DNA from: Flammula alnicola
Lineage: Eukaryota > Basidiomycota > Agaricomycetes > Agaricales > Strophariaceae
Direction: 5' to 3'
NCBI GenBank assembly: GCA_015499995.1
Contig: JADNRV010000002.1
Span: 124,001 to 188,000, forward strand
DNA length: 64,000 nucleotides
The first letter of the stretch is position 1; each line of letters begins with the position of its first letter. The position numbers were made by a program, and so were the translations under genes. Under the pieces are notes generated by a model, which had not been told where the DNA came from, did no database searches, and worked only from the letters and a program-made list of their open reading frames with translations. This document shows, one piece after another, positions 1 to 12,636 of this stretch.

Positions 1-482
1 TATGGGGATGGGATGTAGGTTTATAACTAACTTGATATCTTGTGGTTCATTAATTTTGTCCTTTATAGGAGGTTTGCAAGGCAACTGAAGCTTGGATGTT
101 GCATATGAAGGTAGACTCTCTATCGCGAGGCAGACATCAGCCGTTCTATAATATTTACTCAGTCGACGGAACACAACGATGTAAATTTGCGTTCAGTGAC
201 GAGACACTCTGCTAACACAACACACGATATAGATGTCGCAGAAGAAATATGCAACCCGCTTCCTTCACCAAGGTCCATGTTCAATCCATTTATCAGAAAT
301 TTGAAGAATTCCCAGTTTACTTCGAGGGTGTAGAGTTTCCCAAGGAGCCTGGCAAAGGTGTTAATCGTCCTGAAGGGAGGGGAAGGTTGATTTTGAGCCC
401 ACATATAAAGCATGCGTATCCTGACGACAGTAACGCTGGCGCATACTGGATGGACCATGGACTGTTTAAAATACCCAGTTAA
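1..482 (+). CDS. F-box/YccV-domain (hemimethylated DNA-binding-like) protein, 3' part
   Basis: This is the C-terminal end of a gene that enters from the left edge. Three exon pieces can be read: 1-14, 69-180 and 233-482, separated by introns at 15-68 and 181-232. Joined, they read GWDEVCKATEAWML, then VDSLSRGRHQPFYN, then RYVAEE, the pattern of the YccV/HspQ-like domain found in fungal and animal FBXO21-type F-box proteins. The tail (FPVYFEGVEFPKE, LSPHIKHAYPDD) also fits that family. The frame slips near 245, where one A seems missing after the RYVAEE stretch. The F-box itself would lie outside the window. The family is thought to supply substrate-recognition subunits of SCF ubiquitin ligases; that role is inferred. 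It ends tail-to-tail with the next gene. Confidence 0.7.
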
Positions 483-625
483 TGTAGATGGCTAATTAAT
501 TAGTCACAACAACTCGATTAAACTCGAGCACCAAGAAAATTATTTCCAGGGTTTGACAAGTCCAACGCTCAAAAAATACAACGATCAACTGGCAGATGAG
601 CAAGGGGCCTCAGCTGGTGGAACCA

Positions 626-2653
626 TTATGCTTCATCTACCATCTCCGTCACCCAGCCCATCAGTGCCTCATCGCGTATTCTGACGCTTTCCAAAAGTGT
701 TCTGATCCCGACAAAAGCCTTTCTACCCCGTCGTTCTCCTTCCCGTTCGTCTGCGCTGACCCCTCCATCAGCGAAGTCCGATGTGTCTGGTTCATCCGTA
801 TCCTCGACGACGCCTGGGAATCCGAAATGGTCTGAATCGACGCGAGGTGCCGCGTCGGCGGAGGCAAACGACGTGCGAAAAAGAATGCGAATGACAAGCA
901 ATGCCGTTAGAGAAGTAGATGGAGGGTCGGCGATAGGAACTTCATATGTTATGGTGGTGCTGCGAGGAGGAGGGGGCGGGCGAGTAGTAGGAGTTTCAGT
1001 TGGGTAAGGATAATTTTCTGATGGCAGCGTGATTGTATCACTCTGCGATGGATGCTTCTGCGATGGTTGTGCACTCGAGAGATGCGTAAGAACATGCAAG
1101 CTCAAGGCATGCTTTGAAAGAGGAGGTCGAGGACATGATGACCATAAACATGGGAATTCATCGCTCTACAGAGGCTAAGTGTTGTAGCACATGGTCAAAC
1201 AACTCGCTGGGGGATGCGAACGGCTGTTCTGGGCATTGCGAGCGATCCCATTGACAACGATATCTCTCGCTGGCTGCAGATTCCTTGCGTCGATCAACAC
1301 CTCTTACGACGAATCGTTGAACAGAACCCTGTAAGACCATGGCCTGAGCTTGTGGGAAAACATTAGTGACGTTCTTTATCACGTCCGATGCGACCAGAAG
1401 GGGGTATTGCTCTGCAAATGGAGAGAAAGCATCTTTGTAGAGGTTCCAAAAATCAACTTGCGTTAATTCGCCGTCCATCTTGGCAACAAACATGGACCTC
1501 ATCCTGTCAAACTCGTTAGCTGAGCAATGTAGAATAAAACTACATGGGACAGACCAGTCATAGCAGCGCTGGGGTTCCGGTTCAGCAACAAGGCTGTCCA
1601 ACTCTTCTTTGGTGAGATCGTGATCGCGAGTTGCCTGTGAAGTGGAAGGCGCTGTATAGATAGGCCCGGTCTTATCAAGCGTGAATGTCTTCTCGAGTCC
1701 GAGTTGCTCATGAAGCAAGAGACTCGCAAGCACCCTCAAAACGCCTGGCATTTCTGGGTGCAGCAGGAAAGCTCGGGCCATCGACGGGTAGGAGACATGA
1801 CAATATAGGTAATTTAAACAGGCGTCGATTAATGGCTTGTCGACGAAGAGAGGGAGGTATCGTAATGAGGCCGTCAACGCCGATGAAGTGAACGTAAGAT
1901 GAGCACCGTTTGCAGGGTTCGAGAACAACGCAGTCAGCGCGGTTATGATGCAATAATCATCGTGCGGTTGGTAGATTCTGCTGCTATATGTAGTAATGGT
2001 GGAATGGGATTTGACTGAGAGGAGTGTTGGGATGCAGAGTGAAGTGCCACGCGACCACATGAAAATGTCGATGACATGCAGAAGTGCTTCACGTTTTCGT
2101 CTTTGGTGTGATCGAGATTATGCAGGGCATTGAGTATTAGGGGTATCGTGTGTGAGTGTGCAGCCAGCTCTAGAGCATTCGGTTCATGCAACGCGGCGTT
2201 GCGGAGAACAAAGAGCGATTCAAGGGCATAACGGCGTTGGCGTGCTTGATCTGGTGGGGCGGAAAACAGAAGATCGCAGTCTTTGCTTGTTTATATCCTT
2301 CAGTTATGTACCATCGGGCCAGTCGAAGAGTCCATCGATAACGCCTGGTATTGACTTGAAAACGAACTGTTCGTTATGGACGAGGCGACAGAGACGGTCA
2401 AGGCCCCAGCTAATCTCGGAATGAATACCAGAGCGAATAGACAATGTCATTCTGTTATTGAAACGGTTCCGTGTACCATCCTGACCATGCATTATATGGT
2501 GAGAACATGTGAATAGATGCCTTAAAGGAGACATCGGACGTACTTTCATAATCATCCCTTACATCTGCCACAGGACGAGGAGGAGGAGGGCATGAACGTA
2601 CGCTGGTGGCCGGTAATAGGCGGCGGGTATTCTTGAGTAATAAAGGTGGTCAT
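626..2653 (-). CDS. rsc9: RSC chromatin-remodeling complex subunit Rsc9-like (ARID2-related)
   Basis: This is a nuclear protein of the RSC/PBAF-type SWI/SNF remodeler. Read on the minus strand, an N-terminal segment ([20 protein letters not shown], ending FDWPDGT) leads into a helical repeat region ([19 protein letters not shown]). A long exon follows (1158-2060) that ends with a C2H2-like finger, CQWDRSQC with HVLQHL. A second finger (FPCLWSSC with HVLTHL) and the C-terminal motif [20 protein letters not shown] lie in 626-1150. Paired terminal fingers are typical of fungal Rsc9 and ARID2. The reading frame breaks near 1170 and near 1950, each repairable by one missing base. The most likely start is the ATG at 2653, followed by one or two short introns; the first exon is uncertain. 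Confidence 0.72.
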
Positions 2654-2843
2654 CGCAGGTAGTCCTGGCGAAACCCAAAGCTAATAAGCAACGAATGCGC
2701 TTGAGTCGTTCGGTCCAAACTAAGAACTAACAAAATCGCGTGTGTCACTAATTGATGTCACGGTCATGTGATCATCAACGCCCAAGGATGATGGATCACA
2801 CTTTCTTATCCGGACAACTTGCACAACAACTTGTTTGAAGCTC

Positions 2844-5415
2844 ATGCATTTCGGTCGATCCTCTACTCAGTTTGGCGGGTCCCAAATTACGTCCAAATTC
2901 GTGGCTATATACAGCAAACTGTTTCAAGGGATATCACCGCGGCAAATTACACCTCAACATGACCATGATCGTTTCTTTTCTGATCTACTGACCTCAAAGT
3001 CGACCGTTCATATCTAGAAGGAGAACTGGATAAAATCTCAAAAGATGCATGCTAGGAAAGTTAAGGGTAAGCGGCGCATTGTGATTTATTGAATCGAATT
3101 AATCTTTGGACCGGAAATTAGTAGCCATTCCTGAGTACACTCTTTCAAGCTTGCATCAAGCACACTCGCTCTGCAAAATATGAAGATATCAGGAAGGCCA
3201 ACGCAGTGGAGACACAATCTGTCTTTCTTTCTCGCGTTCTTTCCAAGAATCTCACAGGATGGGAAGTCATGGAGATTTTTGCGGGATCGGTTGCTCAGAG
3301 CGATCAGGTCTTTTCGGTATGTGACCCATTTCTACATCTCTCATTCTTTCCACGAGTCTTATTTTCTTCTACAGGAATTCACAGAGGTTTTAGATAGCGT
3401 TATGGGTGACGCCGAGGCTCCAGGTGAATCGTGCTCCGCTTACAATCCTTACTTAGTGTTCACTTGTCTCCCAGCCAGTATACGACATCAGGTCCTTCAA
3501 CTTGCCCTGACGTACATGTGCGGAGTAGCGCAGCTTAGCACTGGCGCATATTTTTTGAGGCGGGATTTTTTCCCATCGATTGTATCTGTGCGTCAAGGTG
3601 TTCTGTAGCTGCACATCGCTCACCATGCTGATTCAATATCTAGCTGGTGAAGACTCCCGAAATGGAGCAATACACGTTCGAGGCTATCTTGTTGCTTGCC
3701 ATTCTGGCGAACTACCATAAATCAGATGCGGCTAAACTGAATCCTTATCTCAAGCGGATTAGAGAGTCATCGGATGGCGAATTCATGAGAAAACTCTGCT
3801 GGGCATCTAATTTTGCATTACACACTTCTATAAAGTATGTTCTACCTCTCTTTCGTTTTATGTCTTTGTTCAATTATGTTAGGGCATACCAGGAAATATC
3901 AGATGATTCAGTTGCCCCTACTTTAGCCTCTTCCCTCGGATCGGTGATCACTCGCTTTCGTCCTGACCGTGCTCTTTCATTTACGACTCCGAACATACCT
4001 CGGGACAAATTCAAGGATCAGTAAGGGCAACGCACCCTCACTGTGCACATTTATTCATTCCGCTCATAGGCCTACCGAAGCAAGCGTGGTTTTACTGCCA
4101 ATCTATGAATTTCTGCTCCCGAATCCGCTATTCCCGAGTGTCTTAATGGAAGATCTAGTCTCCCTAGCCGACAACAATATCTCACATGATATTCCTCTTC
4201 CTTGCACGATCATATCATTTGCATCGTACCTTTGCACTCATGCATCCTCGACGGCTTCGCCTAGGTCGATAGCCTACGCCAGCTTGTCACTCAATATTCT
4301 TCTTGCCTTCGTGGAGAATAATATGGTCATGGAATTTATTACTCAAACAAATATTCCTGTTATTCGTCTATGCAGACAGGTATGCCAAGGTTTGACAAAT
4401 ATTTCATTTCTCTTATACTTTTTAACAGAGACTCCCCGTTCTGCAACCACCACCTCGACCAACGCAGCCGCCCATCTGTTCGGTCTTGGACTGTTGTGTT
4501 CTTGGTTACGTCACAATCTGCAAAAGCGTTTAGAAGTGTCGTCCTATACGTATGTCCAGTGCTCTAATGCGCGACGAACGCTCTAAAAATGGTTTTCAGG
4601 AATTGTATCTGGATATGTTACAGAATTGTGTGGTTCTTGCAAAACCGCCGCTTACGCCTTTGTATGTATCTATCTTCGTATTTATATACTTTCGCTTTTT
4701 TATCTAAGCTCTCGAAGATTACGACTGGACGGACATCTGGAATTCTATCATCGGACTTTTGAATTTTTTGGCCTCGAAACTCGATACCCTTCATACCACG
4801 GGAGGAGTGGAATTATTGGCGTCTGAAGTGAGCAAGTCCTCGTATATCACACTCGAGTTGAGCTGAACTTGGCTCTAGACAATACGTTTCCTGGATCTCG
4901 CGCTTTGTACCTCTGAAGCATATCTGCCGTCTCCGCGTGCAATGCACGAATTAATTGTAAGATATTTTATTCTATTGGCTTGCTATCGTTCATGGAAGTG
5001 ATAGTACGAACTTGTCCGATCGTCGTCTGTTCTCAGGAAACAGGAGTCGCTCTTGAAATCTCTTGCACTTCCATGCCCGTCCAATGTCCGCTCATCGTTC
5101 GGAAACGATCCTATTGAAGGTACCCTTGCACATGTAGTGAAGGTTACAGAATTTTACGAGGAGAAAGTCACGCAAGCTGGAGCTGGGATTGATATTGGGA
5201 ACGCGAAGGATGTGATGAAGATCATTGCCGCAGAAATCGAAGCAAATGGATTACACGGGGCACGAGAATTGCCAGAAACAACACCCATGCAAGTATTCCG
5301 TGATAGTTTTCATACTGTGTATCTGACCGCGTGGTTTATGCATAGCTCGCGTTCACAAGATGTGCTTGACTTTGCGAGATTTGCGTGTGCGGACGTTCTA
5401 GCGCTGATGCCATAA
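2844..5415 (+). CDS. Armadillo-like helical protein, ARMH3/C10orf76 family (DUF1741)
   Basis: The family is conserved from fungi to animals. Human ARMH3 binds PI4KB and supports Golgi PI4P; in fungi the function is inferred only. The start region (KFVAIYSKLFQG, then RSYLEGELDKISKD) aligns well with the ARMH3 N-terminus. Later landmarks are NLTGWEVMEIFAG, EFTEVLDSVMGD, TPEMEQYTFEAILLLAILAN, LPSPRAMHELI and a conserved C-terminal block at 5053-5415. Clear introns are 3317-3375, 3588-3643, 3835-3882, 4021-4069 and 4380-4428, with further ones near 4545-4610, 4660-4720, 4830-4880 and 4955-5040. Two single-base frame breaks occur in the first exon (about 2998 and 3052) and another near 4500. A substantial part of the N-terminal third is hard to assemble. 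Confidence 0.75.
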
Positions 5416-5682
5416 AAGGCAAGGCAAGATCACGCGGAACTCCGTTGCTCCGAGCCATCAGAAAAAGTTTTTGTCTGCCTGCATTCTATATTCGTCTACC
5501 GTCAAAGTAAACAGCTTGTCTCCTCTAACAACTTTGTTTAAAAAATTGTCATTTCATCGGAAAATCTTCAAATAATGTGTACTCTTCATCTTGTGCGAAG
5601 AAGTCCTATTTTTCTCTGTAATTCAAAGTCATTGGCCTAAAATCATACGTTATTACAATTTCGATAAGCCATTTACTCGGTG

Positions 5683-8600
5683 AATGGCTCGGTGGACTTA
5701 TATGACCCTAGGCGAAAGTCGTCTGGTCTTCCTCAACCTCCGCAACTTTCCTCGCCCGCTGCATTAGTGGCATTATTGTCGCTCAGACATGGTAGTCCTC
5801 CACTATGCCCTGGGCTGGGGCGTCTGGCTAGCTCTCACCTCAACCGGTCGTTCTTTTTCCAAGTTCGCGCGGACTGGCGAGCCTCAAGCCTGTTCCTTCT
5901 ATTTCGCGCCATTGGACACCTTCCCAGAACGCCACATAGGTCCTGACGATGCTGAAACTTCTAAGATGCTTTCCCAACTTGGATACGAGACCATGGACGC
6001 GTTTGTTGCTGATACCGTCCCTCCTAAAATCAGGGTGTCGACCCATTCGGTCAATAACTCGTCTATTCCTTCCTACAGCGAGTCTCACTTCATGCTCGAG
6101 CCAAGGAGCTCGCCGGTCAGAACAAGCCGTTCAAGAGCTATATTGGCATGGGTTATCATTGCGCAGTCGTGCCCCCCGTCATTCTTCGTAACGTGCGTTT
6201 TAAAAAAAATTATGTACTTCTTTTATCTCTGATATAAATATTCAGGTCATGGAAAACCCAGCTTGGTATACGCCTTATACACCTTATCAACCGGAAATTT
6301 CTCAAGGTGTGTTTATATATATACGTACACCAATATTTGTTGATTAAAATTCAGGTCGTCTGGAATCGCTCGTCAACTACCAAACTATGGTCATGTCGCT
6401 GACATCGATGGATATTGCAAATGCATCGCTTTTGGACGAGGCCACTGCTGCAGCTGAAGGAATGGTCATGGCTTTCGTATCAGCACCCAAGAAGCATACT
6501 TTTGTCGTGGACTCGGGAGTTCTTCCTCAGACCATCGCTGTTCTTCGTACACGTGCCAAAGGCTTCGGTATCAGAGTTGTCGTTGGCGATGCAGTTGCTC
6601 TGCTTGAAGACCAATCTATCAACTCCGACGTTTGCGGTGTCCTTGTCCAATATCCGGACGTTGATGGAAATATCCAGGACTTCGGTGCCCTTGCGGAGAC
6701 CGCGCATTCATTAGGAGGCCTTGTCATCTGCGCCACCGACTTGCTTGCCTTGACCAAGATCAAACCTCCCGGCGAATGGGGCGCGGATGTCGTGGTCGGG
6801 AATTCTGCTCGATTCGGCGTTCCTGCAGGTTATGGCGGTCCACACGCAGCATTCTTCGCCGTCACGGATAAATTAAAACGCAAGATGCCTGGAAGACTTA
6901 TTGGCAAAAGTCGCGACACCCAAGGTAACCCCGCGTACAGATTGGCTCTGCAAAGTATGTAATTTTTATTGTACGTCGCGTGCATATCTAACATTTAATT
7001 CTACAGCTCGTGAGCAACACATTCGTCGGGAGAAAGCTACCAGTAATATCTGTACGAGCCAGGCGTTACTCGCCAACATGGCGGCCATGTACGCAGTCTA
7101 TCACGGTGCAGCTGGTCTTCAACGCATTGCGACCAAGGTCCATAAGTTCACTCAAGTCTTCAAAACTACTGTCGTGGCCATGGGTACAAGTCGGTCAATG
7201 CCTCATTTTTCGATACCGTTACTCTGGATGTCTCCGCCGTAGGAACCGCCGATGCCCTCCACACAAAGGCGGCGCTGCAGGCATTAATCTTCGCCGCATA
7301 GACGACAACCACATTGGCGTCAGTCTTGATGAGAGCGTTTCTCCAGAAGATCTTGTTACTCTCTTAAACGTTTTCGCCTCCGCTGCATCTACCAAGCCAG
7401 TTCATTGACGGATCTCGCTGACCAGAGTCGGCATCTATTCCCCCGGCTTTACAACGCACTTCGGAATACTTACCTCATCCCGTCTTCAACAAGCATCATT
7501 CCGAGACCGAGATGCTTCGATATATTCATCATCTCTCCTCGAAGGATTTGAGCCTTGTACACAGCATGATCCCTTTGGGAAGTTGCACCATGAAGCTCAA
7601 CAGCACCAGCAGCATGATTCCTCTGACATGGCCTGAATTCAGCGCCGTCCATCCTTTTGTCCATACGACCAAGTCAAAGGCTATCACGAAGTTTCAAGGT
7701 TGGTGTATGATAGATAACAGCAGATATTTTATTGATTTAGCTATATCAGGAATTGGAAGATGACCTGTGCAAGATCACTGGATTCCATGCTGCGTCTCTT
7801 CAGCCCAACTCTGGAGCTGCTGGAGAATATACTGGACTTTCTGTTATCCGAGCGTACCACGAATCTCGCGGCGAAGGACATCGTGATATTTGCTTGATTC
7901 CTCTAGTGCACATGGCACGAACCCGGCTGTAAGTCAGGCAATTTTACATGCTGAATTAGTCTGACATCCATTTAGTCAGCGGCTATGGCTGGGTTGAAGG
8001 TCGTTCCAGTCAAAGTTCATTCTGATGGCAACCTTGATCTCGAAGACCTCAGAGCCAAGGCGGAAAAACACAAGGACAATCTGGCTGCATTCATGGCACG
8101 TTTGCTCACTCTTTTTCTGTGGGCATAAATTAAGCACTCTGGCAGATTACATATCCATCGACCTTTGGTGTCTTCGAATCTGGCGTCCAAGATGTCAGTT
8201 TAATCCGTATATTCCTAGTATGGTGGTGCTAACTTTGATTCAAGGCTTGCAAAATCATCCACGAGAATGGCGGCCAAGTTTACCTCGATGGTTTGTCCAA
8301 CTTCCCTTGTCGATATATTAAACCTGACCATTTACGCAGGCGCCAATTAAATGCACAAGTCGGCCTTACAAACCCCGCGACATGCGGTGGCGACGTATGC
8401 CACTTGAATCTGCATAAGACGTTTGCGATGTGAGTGCATTAAGCTCCTGTTTGTCGCATGTTTGTTTACCAGTTTCTCAGTCCTCACGGTGGAGGTGGTC
8501 CTGGTGTGGGTAAATCCAGTTCATCGAAAATTATGTCCGTCGACTAACCCTAAGATTTTAGCCCCATCTGCGTCGCAGAACATCTCGCACCATTCTTGCC

Positions 8601-9551
8601 CACCATCCTTCCATGCCATACAAGGCGCACAAGCCATAAATGCGGTTTCTGCGGCACCTTTGGCAGCGCATCCATTCATCTTATTTCATGGGCATACATT
8701 AAGATGCTTGGAGGCAACGGTCTTGTGGAATCTTCCAAGATCGCTCTTCTTAATGCCAATTACATGGCGAGTCGTCTTCGAAGCCATTACAGTCTGCGCT
8801 TCAAGAATGAAAATGGCCGTGTTGCTCACGAACTCCTCATTGACTTGGCGGAGTTCGATAAGGCTGCTGGTCTCAAAGTGACGGATTTCGCGAAACGCCT
8901 GCAGGTATGTCAACAAACTGCAATTCAATTTATGAATACAGTGATCATAAGGCTTGTAGGACTATGGGTTCCACCCGCCGACATGTTCTTGGCCGATCCA
9001 GACTTGCATGCTCATTGAACCCACCGAATCAGAATCATTGGAAGAACTCGATAGGTCGATTCCATCGAACCTCGAATCAACATCAGTTAATAACGCTGCC
9101 CATTTTCCAGGTTCTGCGATGCTATGATTGAAATCCGCAAAGAAGCCGAGGATATTATCACTGGCAAACAACCCAAGGACAGCAACCTCCTGAAGAACGC
9201 ACCGCATCCCATATCTATCATCTCATCATCTGAATGGCATCGGTCGGTTTTCCTCCTTGTTTCTTATCCATTGACTCATGTGACGTGGAAATAGGCCATA
9301 TACCCGTGAACAGGCAGCATACCCCTTGCCTTGGTTGCGAGAAAAGAAATTCTGGCCAACTGTTTCACGCATTGATGATGGTGAGATTTGCTCGACCTGC
9401 ATATGTGTTATGTTTTCTGAAACGTGTATCAACAGCCTACGGAGATCTCCACCTAATTGTAAGCTTTCGTTCACTTTTGCCTCTTCTCATTGAACCGAAC
9501 TCATGTTTTCCACAGTGTGACTGCCCGTCAGTAGAGGAAATGGCCCACTAG
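5683..9551 (+). CDS. GCV2: Glycine dehydrogenase (decarboxylating), P-protein, mitochondrial
   Basis: This is the PLP-dependent P-protein of the mitochondrial glycine cleavage system, which decarboxylates glycine and passes the aminomethyl group to the H-protein lipoyl arm. The N-terminus reads [37 protein letters not shown] and [20 protein letters not shown] further on. [10 protein letters not shown] near 8402-8424 carries the Schiff-base lysine, followed after an intron by the glycine-rich loop. The C-terminus ends CPSVEEMAH with the stop at 9551. Several short introns occur (for example about 6192-6245, 6308-6355 and 6955-7006). The frame is broken by missing bases near 6086, 7184, 7278 and 7408. 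The presequence region 5683-5880 does not give one clean frame, so the start is uncertain. Glycine dehydrogenase is often listed among genes linked to the A mating-type locus. Confidence 0.88.
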
Positions 9552-9711
9552 AATTTCGAGATCCACTTTAGATAGATTTTCCCTCCTGCATGGGCTTTCT
9601 ATTCCCCTAGATGGCTCGCCCAGCCTCCTGCGATGCTCAACCACGCACCTTGCTCATGACACATGTATATTAGATTACCCTTGCATCTTAAGTTTCTGCA
9701 ATATAAGTATA

Positions 9712-11869
9712 TCATGGATCTCGTATTTCTTGTGGGAGTCGTGTCCATAGATGAGGCAGAAATGCTTCAACACGACGCCGAACCTCAGCCGCCTGCTCCA
9801 CCGGTAAACTCCTCTTCACAAACTTCAACAGAACCCTAACGCTCTGCATGTTGGGATCGTGCCCATTTTGCCCCATCTTGAAAAGCACAACATCAACGGC
9901 CTCCTCGAATCTATTATTTCTGCAAAGACATTCGACCCAGGTATTCCAGTTGCGCAAATCCAGTTTGAACCCGGCTTTGCCCAATTTCGTGAGAATCGAC
10001 CTCGCCATCCTCAAATTCCCTGCATAGCCGCAGGCGTCCAACATGATATTCACGCTGATCTGGTTGTATCTGCCAGTCAGATACATCATCTCCCATAATC
10101 TGCAGGCCTCGGCGAAACAATCCAGGCGCTGGTAGGTGTTCATGAGCTGATTCAACAGAGTTGCATCTGGCGAGATTGAGGCATCCACCGTCAGAAAGTC
10201 GTGAACTCGTCGAGTCGAGGAGACGAGTCGCTCGAGAGCAACAAAGTCCATCTCGGGGCGCTGTTGCCTGATCCTGGTCGCTGCCATCCCAATAGCGTGC
10301 AAAAAGGTATTGTAGACAAAGGGTGTGATGGGGACTCTCTGCAGTCTCATGTCTTGCACGATACTGAAAAACTCAGTGATTAAAGGCACTTGAAGATCGC
10401 CCGCGAACGATATGCGGCAATACTCCTCCAGCACCGCGCCAAATCCATACTGGTCAAGAACAGGCTTGTATCGACGGTAGGTGTCCATGGATTTTCCGAA
10501 ACTTCCTGTGCGTCGCATTTCGAGTATGATTTTCGTGGCGGCAGCTACCTTTGTATTGGTTGGCAAACCACGGTCTTTCATCTCGACCAAGAGATCTCTG
10601 AGGATTGGTGAATACTTGCTTGTATTTGGAGACTCCCAAAGGGCGCGTATAAGACGATGATAAATGGCCAGGCCCGGGCCATACGGACGATCGGGAAGAA
10701 CTTCTGAGCTTGGAATAGTAGATGGAGAAGGTACGACGGCGTCTGCTAAGTGGCGAGAAATAGCGATGGCTTTATCAAGGTACTGGTCTGATGACGGGTT
10801 TTGAATGACAGCTTTGAGAAACGCCCACAAAACATTATCTGGAGGAGTAATTTCCGCCTCGAGGGCCTGTTCATAAATGTGGATGGCTTCTTCAATATTT
10901 CCGGACTTCAGGCTGTTGATGAGGGCTAGGGAGGGGTGATCTAAAGGCTCGGCAAGCGAGTTTGCAAGGATGCGCAAGTCCTTTTCGCTCGAAGGTTCGG
11001 CAAGGGATGACGAGTCCTCATCTGGATTTTCGTTGTCTCTGCCGTTAAGGCTGACTGGTAGATGTCGAGAATGGCGGAGGCTTGGGATACTGACCGATTG
11101 TTGCATAGATGTCATAGAGAATGTCGGCAACCGCCGGATCGTAAGCATCCCCTGCTGAACACACTCCCATATTAAGGAGGAGAGTTCTTCGATGCTAGGA
11201 ACCGCTTTGTCCAGTTTGGCTATTTTCCATCGCGTACGAAATATGATGGGGAAAGTCTGGCTTGTGGGAGTCAGATTCATCCTTCGTATACTCGCGATAA
11301 GGTCTCTGAATGTGGAGTCCGGTTACAAGCCTCCAAAACGAGGTGGACTTGTTCAATATCCTGCATAAATTGACCCGGTAGTCGGGGGATCTTCAGCAGA
11401 AATTCATGGGCATGTCCTTCGTGGCCTCCGTCGGCAAGATATTGGAGAACAGCGGTGTAGAGGGTTTTCGATGGCGTGATTCCCAATATTGGATGGAAGT
11501 CGGACAGGATCTTCTCAATGAGGCGGAATCTTCAGGTCGACCAGAAGTTGCCAATAATTGAAGAACATATAAAAGGCGGTCATTGTCGTTCAGGGAAGGT
11601 GTAGCCGGAGGACCGACATCGGATATTTTGACCTCTGCGGCCAAAGCTGAGCAGATACGATGGATGGATGGTAGATCCCTCGACGATTTCAAGGTTTCAA
11701 CGAGATGGTCTAATTTGCCTGGTGCTGGCGTTGTGGTAGTTGCTGTAGAATATGGGCGTGCAAGACGCGAAGAAGAGGCGACAGACACACAAACTGCATG
11801 ACGAACTTTTGGCCGAACGAGGGTACGAATGCCTGCAGATCGTATTAGGGCCCTAGTCACCACATTCAT
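9712..11869 (-). CDS. Pentatricopeptide-repeat protein, mitochondrial
   Basis: The protein has an arginine/serine-rich N-terminus without acidic residues (MNVVTRALIRSAGIRTLVRP), consistent with mitochondrial import. Degenerate 35-residue helical repeats follow, such as NTYQRLDCFAEACRLWEMMY and YAGNLRMARSILTKLGKAGF. Such proteins bind organellar RNA in processing or translation; the specific target cannot be told from sequence. Two frame breaks are visible. One is near 11320, where CCC appears shortened to CC; restoring it joins ACN-PDSTFRDLIASIRR to the long downstream frame. The other is near 11480. The start was chosen as the ATG that opens the basic leader; upstream sequence reads less well. 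Confidence 0.72.
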
Positions 11870-12085
11870 ACGTGGTATTCTACAAAAAATGAGCACTGAG
11901 AAGATAATAAAGAGCGTATGGTACACACTTTGTGGTCTCGTTGGATTCCGTAGAGCGGCTGTGGAGCGCGCAAAACGGTCAAAAGTTCCGACTCTGTAAC
12001 GTGTTCGGTACCGTGGAACATATATTAGTGGGTTCGCCAGCACACTTGTCGCTTCTCTACTTAGTACTTGCTTTATACCTTCACC

Positions 12086-12507
12086 ATGTCTGACAAAATC
12101 CGCGAGTTCATTGAAGTTCCCCAACAATTCATCCGTGACGGAAATCAGGTCTGTTTCACGAATCTGTCATTCATTGCTCTTCTCTAATTGTTTGTACCCA
12201 GTTCCTTACACGTTGCACAAAACCTTCGCAGAAGGTTGGTCATCCTGTCCCAATAGTTGGCATCTAAACTCAATTATCTGTATCAGAATTCGCACAAATC
12301 TGCAAGGCAGTAGCAGTCGGGTTTGCGGTCATGGGTTTCATTGGATACTTCGTGAAACTAATTCACATTCCAATGTACGTTTCTGTTTGCCATCGTTCCC
12401 CCATTTCGTTGACACAGGACATACTCAGAAATAACATTCTTGTGTACGTCCTACGACACGTTTCCCTGCCATATTAACTCACACAGAACAACAGCGGAGG
12501 GGCATAG
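12086..12507 (+). CDS. SSS1: Protein translocase subunit Sec61 gamma
   Basis: This is the small tail-anchored gamma subunit of the ER Sec61 translocon. Five exons are visible: 12086-12148 ([20 protein letters not shown]), 12202-12234 ([11 protein letters not shown]), 12287-12374 ([20 protein letters not shown]), a 15-nt micro-exon 12431-12445 (NNILV) and a last exon from 12487 ending GGA-stop. Together they give about 70 residues, the normal family length, with one C-terminal membrane helix. Exon 3 needs one extra G after the acceptor at 12286 to read EFAQIC, and the last exon needs one more base to read NNSGGA. The gene is essential in yeast, so these are probably sequence errors. Confidence 0.9.
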
Positions 12508-12636
12508 GCGTGATTGTATCTTGTATTTATTGGCGCATTGTGAACACGATTATACTCATTGGATCTCTTATTTTTCAAACCGTTACACTCTCCCCCAGAA
12601 TACTTCGGAATATTCCACTAGGATGAAATCCATAAA

